A DNA stretch of 64,000 nt, taken from positions 54,725 to 118,724 of the forward strand of contig CAJXJW010000010.1 of the NCBI GenBank assembly GCA_913055625.1, written 5' to 3'. The stretch is from an uncultured Pseudomonadota bacterium (lineage in GTDB: Bacteria; Pseudomonadota; Gammaproteobacteria; Steroidobacterales; Woeseiaceae). Of the stretch, positions 14,729 through 24,679 are shown in pieces. Below the pieces are notes generated by a model. The model was given only the letters and a program-made list of their open reading frames with translations, was not told where the DNA came from and did not search any database. Numbering within the stretch: the stretch's first letter is position 1; each line of letters opens with the position of its first letter. A program made the translations under genes and the position numbers.

Positions 14729-16150
14729 ATCGACAGCCGGACGATCGTCGTCGATATCGGCAAGACGAACGCCAAGGTGAGCCTCTGGGGCTCCGGCGGC
14801 GAACAACTTCAACGGCGGCTGCGGGCCAACGATCCGCATCCGGCGACCAACGCGCCGTACCGCGCACTGGACGTGCACGGCATCGATGCGTGGCTGGTCG
14901 ATTCGATTCGGGCGTTCGCGGCCGAAGGGCCGGTTCGCCGCATCATCACGGTCGGCCACGGCGCCGCTGTTGCATTGCTGCAGGACGGCGAGCTGTACGC
15001 CGACCCGCTCGACTACGAGGTCGAGTTCCCCGCGGCGGAGCGTTCGGCCTACCTGACCCAACGCGACCCGTTCACGCAGACGGGCTCGCCCGCCCTGCCG
15101 ATGGGCCTGAATCTCGGCATGCAGCTGCACCATCTGGAACGCGTCATCGGTCCGTTGCCCGACGACATCTGCATCGTGCCCTGGCCGCAGTTCTGGTCAT
15201 GGCGGTTCTCCGGCATCGCCGCGAGCGAGGTCACGAGCCTCGGCTGTCACTCGGACTTGTGGCGGCCCCGCGACGGCACGTTCAGCGAGCTCGCCGTCCG
15301 GCGCGGCTGGGCCGCGAAGATGGCGCCGCTGCGGCCCGCAGCCGACGTGCTTGGCCCGGTGTCCGCCGGGTTCGCGGAAGCGACCGGCCTGAACGCGGAC
15401 TGCGAGGTGCTGTGCGGCCTCCACGACAGCAACGCCGCCCTGCTCGCGGCACGCGGTCATGCAGAAATCGCCGACAACGAGGCCACGGTCCTGTCGACCG
15501 GCACCTGGTTCATTGCGATGCGCTCGCTCGCCGCCGGCGCCGACTACGCGATCGACGCGTCCCGGGAAGCGCGCGACTGCCTCGTCAACGTCGACGCGTT
15601 CGGACGGCCGACGCCGTCCGCGCGCTTCATGGGCGGCCGCGAAGCGGAACTTTCCGGCGGCGTCGACTCGTTCCGCCTCACGGAAGGTTGCACCCGGGAC
15701 GAGCTGCTTGCGCGGGTGCCGGAGCTGATCGACCGGGGTTCAGTCGCGCTGCCGGCGTTCGTACCCGGCGTCGGTCCGTTCCCGGAGCGCGGCGGCGAAT
15801 GGATCTCACGACCCGACGACACGATCGACCTGCGCGTCGCCACCGACCTCTACCTCGCACTGATGGCCGATACGTCGCTGGACCTGATAGGGTCGCGCGA
15901 GCGGCTGCTCGTCGAGGGCCGTTTTGCCGAAGACGCCGTGTTCGTGCGAGCGCTAGCCGCGCTGCGCCCATCGCAGCGCGTCTACACGTCGAACGCGGAG
16001 CACGACGTCGCCTATGGCGCGCTGCGCCTCGTCGAACCGGAACTCTCGCCGGTATCGGCGCTCGTCCCGGTCCGGCCGCTCGACGCCGACCTCGACGCGT
16101 ACGCCGACGACTGGCGACGCCGGGCGCACATCGCCGGGGCAGCGGCATGA
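14729..16150 (+). CDS. FGGY-family sugar kinase, probable rhamnulokinase
   Basis: About 473-residue carbohydrate kinase expected to phosphorylate L-rhamnulose. The ATP/phosphate loop is [14 protein letters not shown] near the N-terminus and the second FGGY half contains [11 protein letters not shown]. Start choice is unusual: the frame contains no ATG or GTG near the N-terminus. The strong SD GAGGGGGG ends 7 nt before an ATC codon at 14729, which matches the homologous start of the domain; the only conventional alternative is a TTG at 14663, inside the operator region. Its stop overlaps the next gene by ATGA. First gene of a nine-gene rightward operon. Rhamnulokinase activity is inferred from context; a fuculokinase-like role is possible. 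Confidence 0.85.
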   Translation: MDSRTIVVDIGKTNAKVSLWGSGGEQLQRRLRANDPHPATNAPYRALDVHGIDAWLVDSIRAFAAEGPVRRIITVGHGAAVALLQDGELYADPLDYEVEFPAAERSAYLTQRDPFTQTGSPALPMGLNLGMQLHHLERVIGPLPDDICIVPWPQFWSWRFSGIAASEVTSLGCHSDLWRPRDGTFSELAVRRGWAAKMAPLRPAADVLGPVSAGFAEATGLNADCEVLCGLHDSNAALLAARGHAEIADNEATVLSTGTWFIAMRSLAAGADYAIDASREARDCLVNVDAFGRPTPSARFMGGREAELSGGVDSFRLTEGCTRDELLARVPELIDRGSVALPAFVPGVGPFPERGGEWISRPDDTIDLRVATDLYLALMADTSLDLIGSRERLLVEGRFAEDAVFVRALAALRPSQRVYTSNAEHDVAYGALRLVEPELSPVSALVPVRPLDADLDAYADDWRRRAHIAGAAA

Positions 16151-17301
16151 AGCCCGCCGCGCCGACGGACTACCGGGAGCTGGCACGCCGCCGCCTGCCG
16201 AAGTTCCTGTTCGAATACATCGACGGCGGGTCCTACTCGGAGAGCACGCTTCGCCGCAACCGCGACGATCTCGCGCATATCGCGCTGCGGCAGCGCGTGA
16301 TGCAGAACGTCGCCGACATCGACCTGACGACGACACTCTTCGGCCAGGAATGTGCAATGCCGGTTGCGCTGGCGCCGGTCGGTATCGCCGGCATGAACGC
16401 ACGGCGCGGCGAAACGCAGGCCGTGCGTGCCGCCAACCGCGGCAACGTGCCGTTCTGCCTCTCGACGGTCAGCGCCTGCCCGATCGAGGAAGTGGCCGCC
16501 GCCGCGACAGCGCCGTTCTGGTTCCAGCTCTACATGATCCGGGACCGCGCGTTCATGCGCGACCTGCTGCAGAAAGCGAAGGACGCCGCCTGCCCGGTGC
16601 TCGTCTTCACGGTCGACATGCCGGTGCCCGGCACGCGCTACCGCGACTACCGCTCCGGGCTCGCGGGCGCCGAGGGCCTGCGCGGCGCGCTGCGACGCAC
16701 GGGCCAGGCCATGCTCAAGCCGCGCTGGGCCTGGGACGTCGGCCTGCGCGGCCGGCCGCACGGTCTCGGCAATATCGCGCCGGTACTCGGCGAGCGCAGC
16801 GGTCTCGAGGACTTCTTCGCCTGGATGCGCAACAACTTCGATCCGTCGATCAGCTGGCGGGACCTCGACTTCGTGCGCGAAACCTGGGACGGACCGCTCG
16901 TCATCAAGGGCATCATGGACGTCGAGGACGCGCGCGCGGCACGCGATCACGGTGCGGACGGCATCGTCGTATCGAACCATGGCGGACGGCAGCTCGACGG
17001 CGTGACGTCGACGGCGAGCGCGCTGCCCGCCATCGCCGACGAAGTCGGCGGCGCAATGACCGTCATCGCGGACGGCGGTGTCAGCTCGGGCCTCGACGTC
17101 GTGCGGATGCTGGCGCTCGGCGCCGACAGCGTGATGCTCGGCCGCGCGTGGGTCTTCGCGCTTGCGGCCCGCGGCCAGGCCGGCATCGAGCACCTGCTGC
17201 AACTCATCGAGAGCGAGATGCGCGTCGCGATGGCACTCACCGGCTGCACGCGGCCGGGCGCCATCGACCGGAGCGCACTCGTGAACGGCCCGCCGTCATG
17301 A
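16147..17301 (+). CDS. lldD: FMN-dependent alpha-hydroxy acid dehydrogenase, probable L-lactate dehydrogenase
   Basis: 384-residue TIM-barrel flavoprotein oxidising L-lactate to pyruvate with electrons to the quinone pool. FMN and active-site features are visible: [54 protein letters not shown] (catalytic Lys), [10 protein letters not shown] (catalytic His and Arg) and [14 protein letters not shown]. The ATG at 16147 overlaps the kinase stop (ATGA). A much longer open frame extends upstream to 14890, but that is antiphase reading through the kinase gene. In this operon it would remove the L-lactate made by the rhamnose aldolase/dehydrogenase; glycolate is another possible substrate. Confidence 0.92.
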   Translation: MKPAAPTDYRELARRRLPKFLFEYIDGGSYSESTLRRNRDDLAHIALRQRVMQNVADIDLTTTLFGQECAMPVALAPVGIAGMNARRGETQAVRAANRGNVPFCLSTVSACPIEEVAAAATAPFWFQLYMIRDRAFMRDLLQKAKDAACPVLVFTVDMPVPGTRYRDYRSGLAGAEGLRGALRRTGQAMLKPRWAWDVGLRGRPHGLGNIAPVLGERSGLEDFFAWMRNNFDPSISWRDLDFVRETWDGPLVIKGIMDVEDARAARDHGADGIVVSNHGGRQLDGVTSTASALPAIADEVGGAMTVIADGGVSSGLDVVRMLALGADSVMLGRAWVFALAARGQAGIEHLLQLIESEMRVAMALTGCTRPGAIDRSALVNGPPS

Positions 17302-18728
17302 GCGACCGGGAATCGGCCGCAATACAGGGCGAGTCCGCCGAGTTCGAACGGGAGCCGGTACCGGAGCGTGCACGGCTCGGCTTCCGGAGCTTCGTCGGCC
17401 AGTATGCGGGTGAACACACGGCGGGCACCGAACTGATGATCGGCCCGTTGTTCGTCGCGGCCGGCGTCGGCGCAAAGGACCTCATTCTCGGCCTGCTGAT
17501 CGGCAACCTGCTCGCCGTCCTGAGCTGGACGTTCATCACGGCACCGATCGCCACGCGGGCACGGCTCACCCTCTACTACCAGCTCGAAAAGATCGCCGGC
17601 AGGCGCTTCGTCGTCTTCTACAACGCGATCAACGGCATCGCGTTCTGCTTCCTCGCCGGTTCGATGATCACGGTATCGGCAACGGCGGTCGGCGTCTGGT
17701 TCGACCTGCCGATGCCGGGCCTCAACGACCTGTACCCGAACAGCGCGGGCTGGGTCGTCGCCGTGCTCGCGCTCGGCGCCGTGGTGGCGTACGTCGCCGC
17801 GGCCGGCTACCGCGTCGTCGCGCGCGTGGCGAACATCGCCGCGCCGTGGATGGTCATGGTCTTCGTCGCCTTCGGCCTCGTGGGCCTGCGCGATTTCGCC
17901 GACGCGACCGGCACCTCGGTCAGCAGTCTCGCCGACGCCTGGCACCTCGCGGAGACCGTGATCTGGACCGGCGGCGAGCCGTTGCCGGGACAGGTGAAGT
18001 TCACGTTCTGGCACGTCATGGTGTTCGCGTGGTTCTGCAACATGGCGATGCACGTCGGCATGTCCGACCTGTCCATCCTGCGCTTCGCGAGGAAGGCCCG
18101 CTACGGGCTCGCGACCGCGACCGGCATGTACCTCGGCCACTTCCTCGCGTGGATCGCCGCGTCGATCCTGTTCGCGCTGCAGCTTCACCGCGACCCGACG
18201 CACACCGACGTCCTTCCCGGCCCGATGGCCGCCGGCGCCGTCGGCGTCGTGGGTCTTCTGTGCGTCATCATCGCCGGCTGGACCACGGCCAACCCGACGA
18301 TCTACCGCGCGGGCCTCGCGTTCCAGGCGATCGTCCCGACGGTCTCGCGCTTCCGCGTGACGTTCGCGACCGGCCTGCTCTGCGCCGTGGCCGGGATGTT
18401 CCCGGCCATCGCCATGAAACTGCTGGGCTTCGTCGCGCTGTACGGGCTTGTGCTGATGCCGATGGGCGCGGTCGTGTTCTGCGACTTCTGGCTGTTGCGA
18501 CGTGCCGGCCTGCAGGCGTATTTCGCCGAGGCTTCGGGCACGTCGTTCAATGCGGCCCCGGCCATCGCATGGGTGGCCACCGTCGTGCTGTGCCTCGCCG
18601 CGGTCAACGCCGGCGTCATCAGCCTCTACTTCGCCAGCCTGCCGGGCTGGTTCGTGGCGGCCGCGCTCTACCTCGGATTCAGCTTTGTGCAACAGCGCCG
18701 GTACCGTCCGGCGGCGGGCGGGCTGTGA
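17298..18728 (+). CDS. NCS1-family (purine-cytosine permease-like) membrane transporter
   Basis: 476-residue protein with about 12 hydrophobic segments. Family hallmarks include [24 protein letters not shown] text near residue 35 ([20 protein letters not shown]), the glycine-rich helix [16 protein letters not shown] and [18 protein letters not shown] in the second half. NCS1 carriers usually move nucleobases, hydantoins or vitamins with protons or sodium. Here it lies inside a rhamnose/glycolate operon with ATGA coupling to lldD and a 1-nt overlap with a small membrane protein, so the substrate is more likely a sugar or hydroxy acid of this pathway. That substrate is inference. Confidence 0.85.
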   Translation: MSDRESAAIQGESAEFEREPVPERARLGFRSFVGQYAGEHTAGTELMIGPLFVAAGVGAKDLILGLLIGNLLAVLSWTFITAPIATRARLTLYYQLEKIAGRRFVVFYNAINGIAFCFLAGSMITVSATAVGVWFDLPMPGLNDLYPNSAGWVVAVLALGAVVAYVAAAGYRVVARVANIAAPWMVMVFVAFGLVGLRDFADATGTSVSSLADAWHLAETVIWTGGEPLPGQVKFTFWHVMVFAWFCNMAMHVGMSDLSILRFARKARYGLATATGMYLGHFLAWIAASILFALQLHRDPTHTDVLPGPMAAGAVGVVGLLCVIIAGWTTANPTIYRAGLAFQAIVPTVSRFRVTFATGLLCAVAGMFPAIAMKLLGFVALYGLVLMPMGAVVFCDFWLLRRAGLQAYFAEASGTSFNAAPAIAWVATVVLCLAAVNAGVISLYFASLPGWFVAAALYLGFSFVQQRRYRPAAGGL

Positions 18729-18904
18729 TGGCCGTCCTCGCGCGCATCGCGGCGCTGGCCGGCCTCGCGCTGGTCGTCGTGCCGGCCGGCCTGTACCTGG
18801 GTGCGGATGTCGGGAAGTCGTCCATGCAGTCGATGATGCTCGCCGGTACCGTCCTGTGGTTCATCGCGGCGCCGTTCTGGAACGGCCGGCCCGGCGGCGA
18901 TTGA
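18728..18904 (+). CDS. Small two-helix membrane protein of the rhamnose operon
   Basis: 58-residue hydrophobic protein. Residues about 4-25 (LARIAALAGLALVVVPAGLY) and 36-50 (MMLAGTVLWFIAAPFW) would span the membrane, joined by a short loop GADVGKSSMQS. Its ATG overlaps the permease stop as TGATG, so it is almost certainly translated with the permease. I do not recognise a family. Tight coupling suggests an accessory subunit of the NCS1 transporter. Codon use and GC match its neighbours. Confidence 0.75.
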   Translation: MAVLARIAALAGLALVVVPAGLYLGADVGKSSMQSMMLAGTVLWFIAAPFWNGRPGGD

Positions 18905-18937
18905 CGGCCGCGCGGCGCCGGGAGGGCAAGCAACGAC

Positions 18938-20431
18938 ATGACGCTGACAATGCCGACACCGGATCCGGCGGTACTCGAGCGCCGCGCGGACATCGCCGCG
19001 GCGCTGCGCGCGATCGTGCCGGGCGAGGCCGTCATCGACGCGGCCGCCGAGTTGCGCCCTTTCGAGAGCGACGGCCTGACCGCGTACCGGCAACCGCCGA
19101 TGCTCGTCGTGCTTCCGGAAACGACAGCGCAGGTCGCCGCGATCGTGCGCTGGTGCCATGACAACGGCGTTCGCGTCGTGCCACGCGGCGCCGGCACCTC
19201 GCTGTCCGGCGGCGCACTGCCGCTCGCGGACGGCGTCCTGCTCGGGCTCTCACGACTCAATCGAATCCTGCACGTCGACTACGTCGACCGGGTCGTCGTC
19301 GCGCAACCCGGCGTCACGAATCTCGCCATCACGCAGGCCGTCGACGCCGAGGGCTTCTACTATGCGCCGGACCCGTCCAGCCAGATCGCGTGCACGATCG
19401 GCGGCAACGTCGCCGAGAATGCCGGCGGCGTTCATTGCCTCAAGTACGGCGTGACCACGAACAATGTACTCGGCGTCGAGTTCGTGACGCCGCAAGGCGA
19501 CGTCGCACGGCTGGGCGGCAGCACGCTCGAACATGGCGGACTCGACCTGCTCGGCCTGGTCGTCGGCTCCGAGGGCCTGCTCGGCATCGTCACCGAGGTC
19601 ACGGTCCGCATCCTGCCGAAGCCGGAGAGCGTGTCCGCAATGCTCATAGGCTTTGGCGAACTGGAAGATGCCGGTCGCTGCGTCGCCGACATCATCGCCG
19701 CCGGGATCATCCCGGCCGGCATGGAAATGATGGACCGGCCGGCCGTGCACGCGGCCGAGGCTTTCGTCGGCGCCGGCTATCCGCTCGATGCCGAGGCACT
19801 GCTCATCGTCGAACTCGACGGCCCGCAGGCGGAGTGCGACGTGCTGGTCGGGCGAGTGAGCGAGATCGCGAAGAAGAACGCTGCGTTTCTCGTCCGCGTT
19901 GCGGCGAATGCGGAAGAGCGCAGCGCGTTCTGGGCCGGTCGCAAGGCGGCCTTCCCCGCCGCGGGTCGCGTGTCGCCCGACTACTACTGCATGGACGGCA
20001 CGATACCGCGACGGAAACTGCCGGACGTGCTCGCGCGCATCCGCGCGTTGTCCGACGACCACGGTCTCGGCGTCATCAACGTCTTTCACGCCGGTGACGG
20101 CAACCTGCACCCGCTGATCCTGTACGACGCGAACGAACCGGGGCAGCTCGAACGCGCCGAGAAATTCGGCGAGGACATCCTGACGCTGTGTGTCGAGGTC
20201 GGCGGCGTGCTGACGGGCGAGCACGGCGTGGGCGTCGAGAAGCGCGACCTGATGCCGACGATGTTCAGCGAGGCCGATCTTGCGCAGCAGAAACGCATCA
20301 AGTGTGCGTTCGATCCGAAGCTCCTGCTGAACCCCGGCAAGATGATCCCGGAACTGCACCGTTGCGCCGAACTCGGCCGCATGCACGTGCACGCGGGCAA
20401 GCTGCCGTTCCCCGAACTGCCGCGCTTCTGA
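18938..20431 (+). CDS. glcD: Glycolate oxidase subunit GlcD (FAD-linked)
   Basis: 497-residue flavoprotein subunit that oxidises glycolate to glyoxylate (and often D-lactate). The FAD-binding-4 domain shows PRGAGTSLSGGALPL (about residues 86-100) and GGNVAENAGGVHCLKYG. The C-terminal domain has the conserved metal/substrate region HAGDGNLHPLI and GEHGVGVEKR. GGGAGGGC-like G-rich sequence (GGGAGGG) precedes the ATG. It is followed by glcE (2 nt) and glcF (2 nt), the full three-subunit enzyme. In this locus it would consume glycolate made by the RuBisCO-like OiaX reaction. Confidence 0.95.
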   Translation: MTLTMPTPDPAVLERRADIAAALRAIVPGEAVIDAAAELRPFESDGLTAYRQPPMLVVLPETTAQVAAIVRWCHDNGVRVVPRGAGTSLSGGALPLADGVLLGLSRLNRILHVDYVDRVVVAQPGVTNLAITQAVDAEGFYYAPDPSSQIACTIGGNVAENAGGVHCLKYGVTTNNVLGVEFVTPQGDVARLGGSTLEHGGLDLLGLVVGSEGLLGIVTEVTVRILPKPESVSAMLIGFGELEDAGRCVADIIAAGIIPAGMEMMDRPAVHAAEAFVGAGYPLDAEALLIVELDGPQAECDVLVGRVSEIAKKNAAFLVRVAANAEERSAFWAGRKAAFPAAGRVSPDYYCMDGTIPRRKLPDVLARIRALSDDHGLGVINVFHAGDGNLHPLILYDANEPGQLERAEKFGEDILTLCVEVGGVLTGEHGVGVEKRDLMPTMFSEADLAQQKRIKCAFDPKLLLNPGKMIPELHRCAELGRMHVHAGKLPFPELPRF

Positions 20432-20433
20432 CG

Positions 20434-21582
20434 ATGAACGATCGCGTGCAACCGACGACGACCGGCGAACTCGCTGCGCTACTTGCGCAGGCGACGCGGG
20501 ACGGCGCGACGCTCGCACTGCGCGGCGGCGGCAGCAAGGACCGCATCGGCGCCCCGGTGCCGGACGTACGGACCGTCGACATGCGTGCGTTTGCCGGCGT
20601 CGAGGACTACGACCCGCCCGAACTCGTGCTGACCGCCGGCGCCGGCACGCCGCTCGCGGACATCGAAGCGCTCGTCGCCGCCGAGGGCCAGATGCTCGCA
20701 TTCGATCCGTTCGACCACGGGCCGCTGTTCCGCGCCGCGACAGGCGCCGCCACGATCGGCGGCGTCATCGCGGCGGGCGTGTCCGGGCCGCGGCGGCTGT
20801 CGGGCGGCGCGGCACGAGATCACCTCCTCGGCTTCGAAGCGGTGACCGGTGACGGCCGCGCCTTCAAGGCCGGCGCGAAAGTCGTCAAGAACGTCACGGG
20901 CTTCGACCTGCCCAAACTCGTCGCGGGCAGCTGGGGACGGCTGGCGGCGCTGACGCGCGTCACGCTGAAGGTCGTGCCACGGCCTGAGAACAGCCTGACG
21001 CTCCGCGTGCGCGGGCTCGACCCGCCCGCCGCCGTAAGCTTGATGTCACAGGCCGCTGGATCCCCGGCCGCAATCGCGGCGGCCGCGCACGTGCCGGCCG
21101 GCGACGGCGAAGCGGCCACGCTGTTGCGGCTCGACGGTTTCGACGCATCGATCGCGGCGCGCCGCGCAACCCTCGCCGCCATCGTCCCGGCGCGCGTCCC
21201 CGTCGACGTGCTGGACGACGGCACGGCCAACGCCGCGTGGCGCGACGTGCGCTACGCGACGTCTTTGCCGACCGAGGCGCCGCTGTGGCGCGTACTCCTG
21301 CCGGCACGGCAGGCATCCGCGTTTGTCGCGGCACTCGACGATTCGGCCTGGCTGATGGACTGGGCGGGCGGGCTGTTGTGGGTGGCGACGAACACCGACG
21401 CCGGCCAAATGCGCGTCGCGGCCCGGGAAGCCGGTGGCCACGCGATGCTCGTGCGTGCCGATGCCGCTCTCCGCGCCAAGGTGCCGGCACTGCACCCGCC
21501 GGCGACGGCCGTCGCGGCGCTGGAAGCGCGCGTGCGGCACGCCTTCGACCCCGGCAATGTCTTTGCAAGCGGGCGATTCTGA
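20434..21582 (+). CDS. glcE: Glycolate oxidase subunit GlcE (FAD-binding)
   Basis: 382-residue second flavin-binding subunit. It carries LRGGGSKDRIG (residues about 29-39), ATIGGVIAAGVSGPRRLSGG and the KNVTGFDLPKLVAGSWG motif typical of GlcE. The C-terminal FDPGNVFASGRF is also a family signature. The ATG at 20434 follows the glcD stop by 2 nt. Length is normal. It works only as part of GlcDEF. Confidence 0.95.
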   Translation: MNDRVQPTTTGELAALLAQATRDGATLALRGGGSKDRIGAPVPDVRTVDMRAFAGVEDYDPPELVLTAGAGTPLADIEALVAAEGQMLAFDPFDHGPLFRAATGAATIGGVIAAGVSGPRRLSGGAARDHLLGFEAVTGDGRAFKAGAKVVKNVTGFDLPKLVAGSWGRLAALTRVTLKVVPRPENSLTLRVRGLDPPAAVSLMSQAAGSPAAIAAAAHVPAGDGEAATLLRLDGFDASIAARRATLAAIVPARVPVDVLDDGTANAAWRDVRYATSLPTEAPLWRVLLPARQASAFVAALDDSAWLMDWAGGLLWVATNTDAGQMRVAAREAGGHAMLVRADAALRAKVPALHPPATAVAALEARVRHAFDPGNVFASGRF

Positions 21583-21584
21583 CG

Positions 21585-22922
21585 ATGCAGACGCAATTCA
21601 CGGAAGCCCAGCTGCAGGATGCGCGGACGGCGACTTCGGCCACCGCGATTCGCCAGTGCGTGCATTGCGGCTTCTGCACGGCCACCTGCCCGACCTACGT
21701 CCTGCTCGGGAACGAGCTCGACAGCCCGCGCGGCCGCATATACCTGATCAAGGACATGCTCGAGAACCAGAGCAAGCCGGGTCCCGAGACCGTCAAGCAC
21801 CTCGACCGCTGCCTGACCTGCCTCGCCTGCATGACCACGTGCCCGTCCGACGTGAACTACATGCACCTTGTCGATCACGCCCGCGCCTATGTCGAATCGA
21901 ATTACGTCCGTCCGTGGCCGGAGCGCCTCGTCCGGCGCCTGCTGGCCGCCGTATTGCCGCGCCCGGGCCGGTTCCGCTTCGCACTGCGGACAGCCGGCAT
22001 CGCACGGCCGTTCGCTCCGCTCTTCCGGCGCATCCCGGGGCTGCGTCCGTTCGCCGAGATGCTGGCCCTTGCGCCGAAACGACTGCCGCGCGCGTTGCCG
22101 CCGCCGGAACCCCTGGCCGGCCAGGCGCGCGGGCGCGTCGCCGTGCTCCGCGGCTGCGTGGAGCCCGTCCTGCGCCCCGAGATCCAGGCGGCCGCCGCCC
22201 GCGTGATTCACCGCGCCGGTTTCGACGTGGTGCCGGCACCGGGCGAGGCCTGCTGCGGCGCGCTCGTGCATCACATGGGCCGCGTCGATGACGCACGTGC
22301 TGCAGCGCGTCGCAACGTCGATGCGTGGACCCGCCTGCTGGATGATGGCGGGCTCGACGCCATCATCATCACGGCATCGGGCTGCGGCACGACGATCAAG
22401 GACTATGGCTTCCTGCTGCGCGAAGACCCTGATTACCGCGACAAGGCCGAACGCGTCGCCGCCCTCGCCGTCGACATCAGCGAATTCCTCACGCGGCACG
22501 GCCCGACGGCCGTCACGCCGCGCGGCATCACCGTCGCGTACCAGTCCGCGTGCTCGCTGCAGCATGGGCAGAAGGTCACCGATGCGCCGCGGGCACTGCT
22601 TGCCAATGCCGGCTACACCGTGAAGCTGCCCGCGGAGGCACACCTTTGCTGCGGGTCCGCCGGCACCTACAACGTGCTGCAGCCTGACATCGCGGACCAG
22701 CTCGGCCGCCGCAAGGCCGGCAATCTCGCGGCGCTGGATGCGGACGTGGTGGCCACCGGCAACATCGGCTGCGCAACGCACCTCGCGGACCGCATGCAAG
22801 TCCCCGTCGTGCACACGATCGAGTTGCTCGACTGGGCCACGGGCGGCCCGGTGCCGCCGCGCCTCCGGAACACGCTGAACAAACCCCGAGACAACCACGT
22901 CACTGCAAGAGAACCGTCATGA
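21585..22922 (+). CDS. glcF: Glycolate oxidase iron-sulfur subunit GlcF
   Basis: 445-residue iron-sulfur subunit passing electrons to the membrane. Two ferredoxin motifs are intact: CVHCGFCTATCP (about residues 25-36) and CLTCLACMTTCP (about residues 76-87). Two CCG domains follow: GEACCGALVHHMG and AHLCCGSAGTYN, with SGCGTTIKDYG between them. The start is 2 nt after the glcE stop. Its end overlaps the next gene by ATGA, which ties a secreted glycosidase-like protein to the glycolate oxidase transcript. Confidence 0.95.
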   Translation: MQTQFTEAQLQDARTATSATAIRQCVHCGFCTATCPTYVLLGNELDSPRGRIYLIKDMLENQSKPGPETVKHLDRCLTCLACMTTCPSDVNYMHLVDHARAYVESNYVRPWPERLVRRLLAAVLPRPGRFRFALRTAGIARPFAPLFRRIPGLRPFAEMLALAPKRLPRALPPPEPLAGQARGRVAVLRGCVEPVLRPEIQAAAARVIHRAGFDVVPAPGEACCGALVHHMGRVDDARAAARRNVDAWTRLLDDGGLDAIIITASGCGTTIKDYGFLLREDPDYRDKAERVAALAVDISEFLTRHGPTAVTPRGITVAYQSACSLQHGQKVTDAPRALLANAGYTVKLPAEAHLCCGSAGTYNVLQPDIADQLGRRKAGNLAALDADVVATGNIGCATHLADRMQVPVVHTIELLDWATGGPVPPRLRNTLNKPRDNHVTAREPS

Positions 22923-24661
22923 ACCAGACACCCAGCCTTCGCGCCGAGAACGTCGGCGCCGCCATCATCGTCGCCTGCCTGTTGCTGTTCGGCGCGGGCC
23001 TGCCGGGATCCGCCGCCGCCGACGACAGCGTGGGCAACTATCGTGTCTTCGAACACCAGGTCGTGAACCGCGGCGACTACGGCAACCGGTTCACCGACGT
23101 CGAACTGCTGGTCGACTACACGGCGCCGTCCGGCAAGGTATGGGCGTTCCGCGGCTTCTTCGACGGTGACGGCAAGGGCGGCGGCGGCCCGTCGTCCGGC
23201 AACGTCTGGAAGATGCGCTTCATGCCCGACGAGGTCGGCACGTGGCGCTACGCGTGGCGCTGGAGCGACGGCACGAAGGGCGGCAGCGGCAGCTTCGAGA
23301 GCACGTCCACCGGCGCGGGCCCGGGAATCATCAAGGCCTACGCGCAGAACCCGCACTGGTTCGCGTACAACGGCACGGACCCGGTCTGGCTCAAGTCCTA
23401 CTACGAGACCGGCCACGGCTCGATCGGGCAGGACCTGGGCTGGGTCGCGAAGAACGTGTACCAGCCGCTGCTCGATCACGGCTACAACCACCTGCAGGTG
23501 AACTGGCTGATGTCGCTGTGCTGCTTCCAGCAGTACTACCTCGACGGCCCGGAGCCCGAGACCCTGGACCTCGCGTTGTACGAGAACGGCGAAGTCACGA
23601 CGACGATGAACCTTGACGTCTGGCGCCGGATGGAACGTCACCTGGGGTGGCTCAACGACCGCGACGTCGGCGTACACATGTTCCTCGGCTTCGACGGCAG
23701 CCGCAACGACGGCCCGCGCTGGGAGGACCTCGATGACGCCGAAAAGGAATTCTACGTGAAGTACGCCGTCGCCCGCCTCGCGCCCTACGCGAACCTTGCC
23801 GGCTGGAACTTCGTCTGGGAGGTGGAAGGCAGTCGCGAGACGCACGAACTCGGTCTCGCCCGCCTGATCGCGAAATACGACGTATTCGGGCACCTTCGCA
23901 CCTACGAGGACGAGATGCCGCGCGAGAATCACTGGCACGAAGACGCCTACACGTTCGCATCAACGGAGAACCACCACATCGTCGCGCCTGACAGCCTGCT
24001 GGAACGCTACAACTACCGACGCACTCCGTGGACGCACTACATGGCCAGCCTGCTGAGCTACGCCGGCAAGCCCGTGTACATGTCGGAAGGAAACGCGCTC
24101 TGGCGCCGATACTGGCACCAGCGTGCCGGGGCCACGCAGGATGACCTGCGCCAGGCGGCGTGGGCCACGACGTTGGCCGGCGCCTCGTTCAACTGGAACG
24201 GCCATTCCTCGGAATACCAGCTCATGGCTGGCGGGCCAGACGGCCTGCCGTTCAACGACGAGAACGCGTTCACCGCGTCAGAGGCGTACGTCGAGATCCT
24301 GACCCGGGTGATGAACGACGAGGTCGAGTTCTTCAAGCTGACGCCGCAGAGCAACCAGTTGACGAAGCACGACCCGTTCCGCGTGTTCGCACTGGTCGAG
24401 GAAGGCCGCCAGTACCTCGTCTTCTCGATGCACGGCGAGCCGTTCTCGTTGTTCCTCGGCGATGGCGAATACACGAACAATGTCTGGATCGACGCGAAGA
24501 CGGGTGCGCAACGCCCGGCGGGCACGGTCACCGGTCACGGCGCACTGGCCATAACGCCGAAGGGCGACAACGAGCGGGACACGTGGCCGGCATCCGTCGC
24601 TTTCGAGCCGCCGAGTCGGGATACCGACTGGGTACTCGTCGTACGCAGGGCCGGCGACTAG
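22919..24661 (+). CDS. Secreted DUF5060-domain glycoside hydrolase-like protein (apiosidase-like), copy 1
   Basis: 580-residue exported protein. A signal peptide (about residues 12-34, VACLLLFGAGLPGSAAA) precedes an N-terminal beta-sandwich of the DUF5060 type (EHQVVNRGDYGNRFTDVELL to WRYAWRWSDG, residues about 40-120), a TIM-barrel-like core (LKSYYETGHGSIGQDLGW, WNFVWEVEGSRE, YMSEGNALWRRYW) and a short C-terminal beta domain (DTDWVLVVRRAGD). DUF5060/DUF4038-type proteins include the GH140 apiosidases. Candidate catalytic acids lie in WEVEGSRE and YMSEGN. It overlaps glcF by ATGA. Apiosidase activity is inferred from the fold and the apiose-pathway genes nearby; another exo-glycosidase activity is possible. 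Confidence 0.75.
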   Translation: MNQTPSLRAENVGAAIIVACLLLFGAGLPGSAAADDSVGNYRVFEHQVVNRGDYGNRFTDVELLVDYTAPSGKVWAFRGFFDGDGKGGGGPSSGNVWKMRFMPDEVGTWRYAWRWSDGTKGGSGSFESTSTGAGPGIIKAYAQNPHWFAYNGTDPVWLKSYYETGHGSIGQDLGWVAKNVYQPLLDHGYNHLQVNWLMSLCCFQQYYLDGPEPETLDLALYENGEVTTTMNLDVWRRMERHLGWLNDRDVGVHMFLGFDGSRNDGPRWEDLDDAEKEFYVKYAVARLAPYANLAGWNFVWEVEGSRETHELGLARLIAKYDVFGHLRTYEDEMPRENHWHEDAYTFASTENHHIVAPDSLLERYNYRRTPWTHYMASLLSYAGKPVYMSEGNALWRRYWHQRAGATQDDLRQAAWATTLAGASFNWNGHSSEYQLMAGGPDGLPFNDENAFTASEAYVEILTRVMNDEVEFFKLTPQSNQLTKHDPFRVFALVEEGRQYLVFSMHGEPFSLFLGDGEYTNNVWIDAKTGAQRPAGTVTGHGALAITPKGDNERDTWPASVAFEPPSRDTDWVLVVRRAGD

Positions 24662-24679
24662 GCGAAGGCGCCGGGAACG

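Noticed and set aside
14890..16146. Upstream extension of the lldD frame through the kinase gene
   Set aside because: The extension is Arg-rich non-family sequence; the ATG at 16147 overlapping the kinase stop gives the standard LldD N-terminus.
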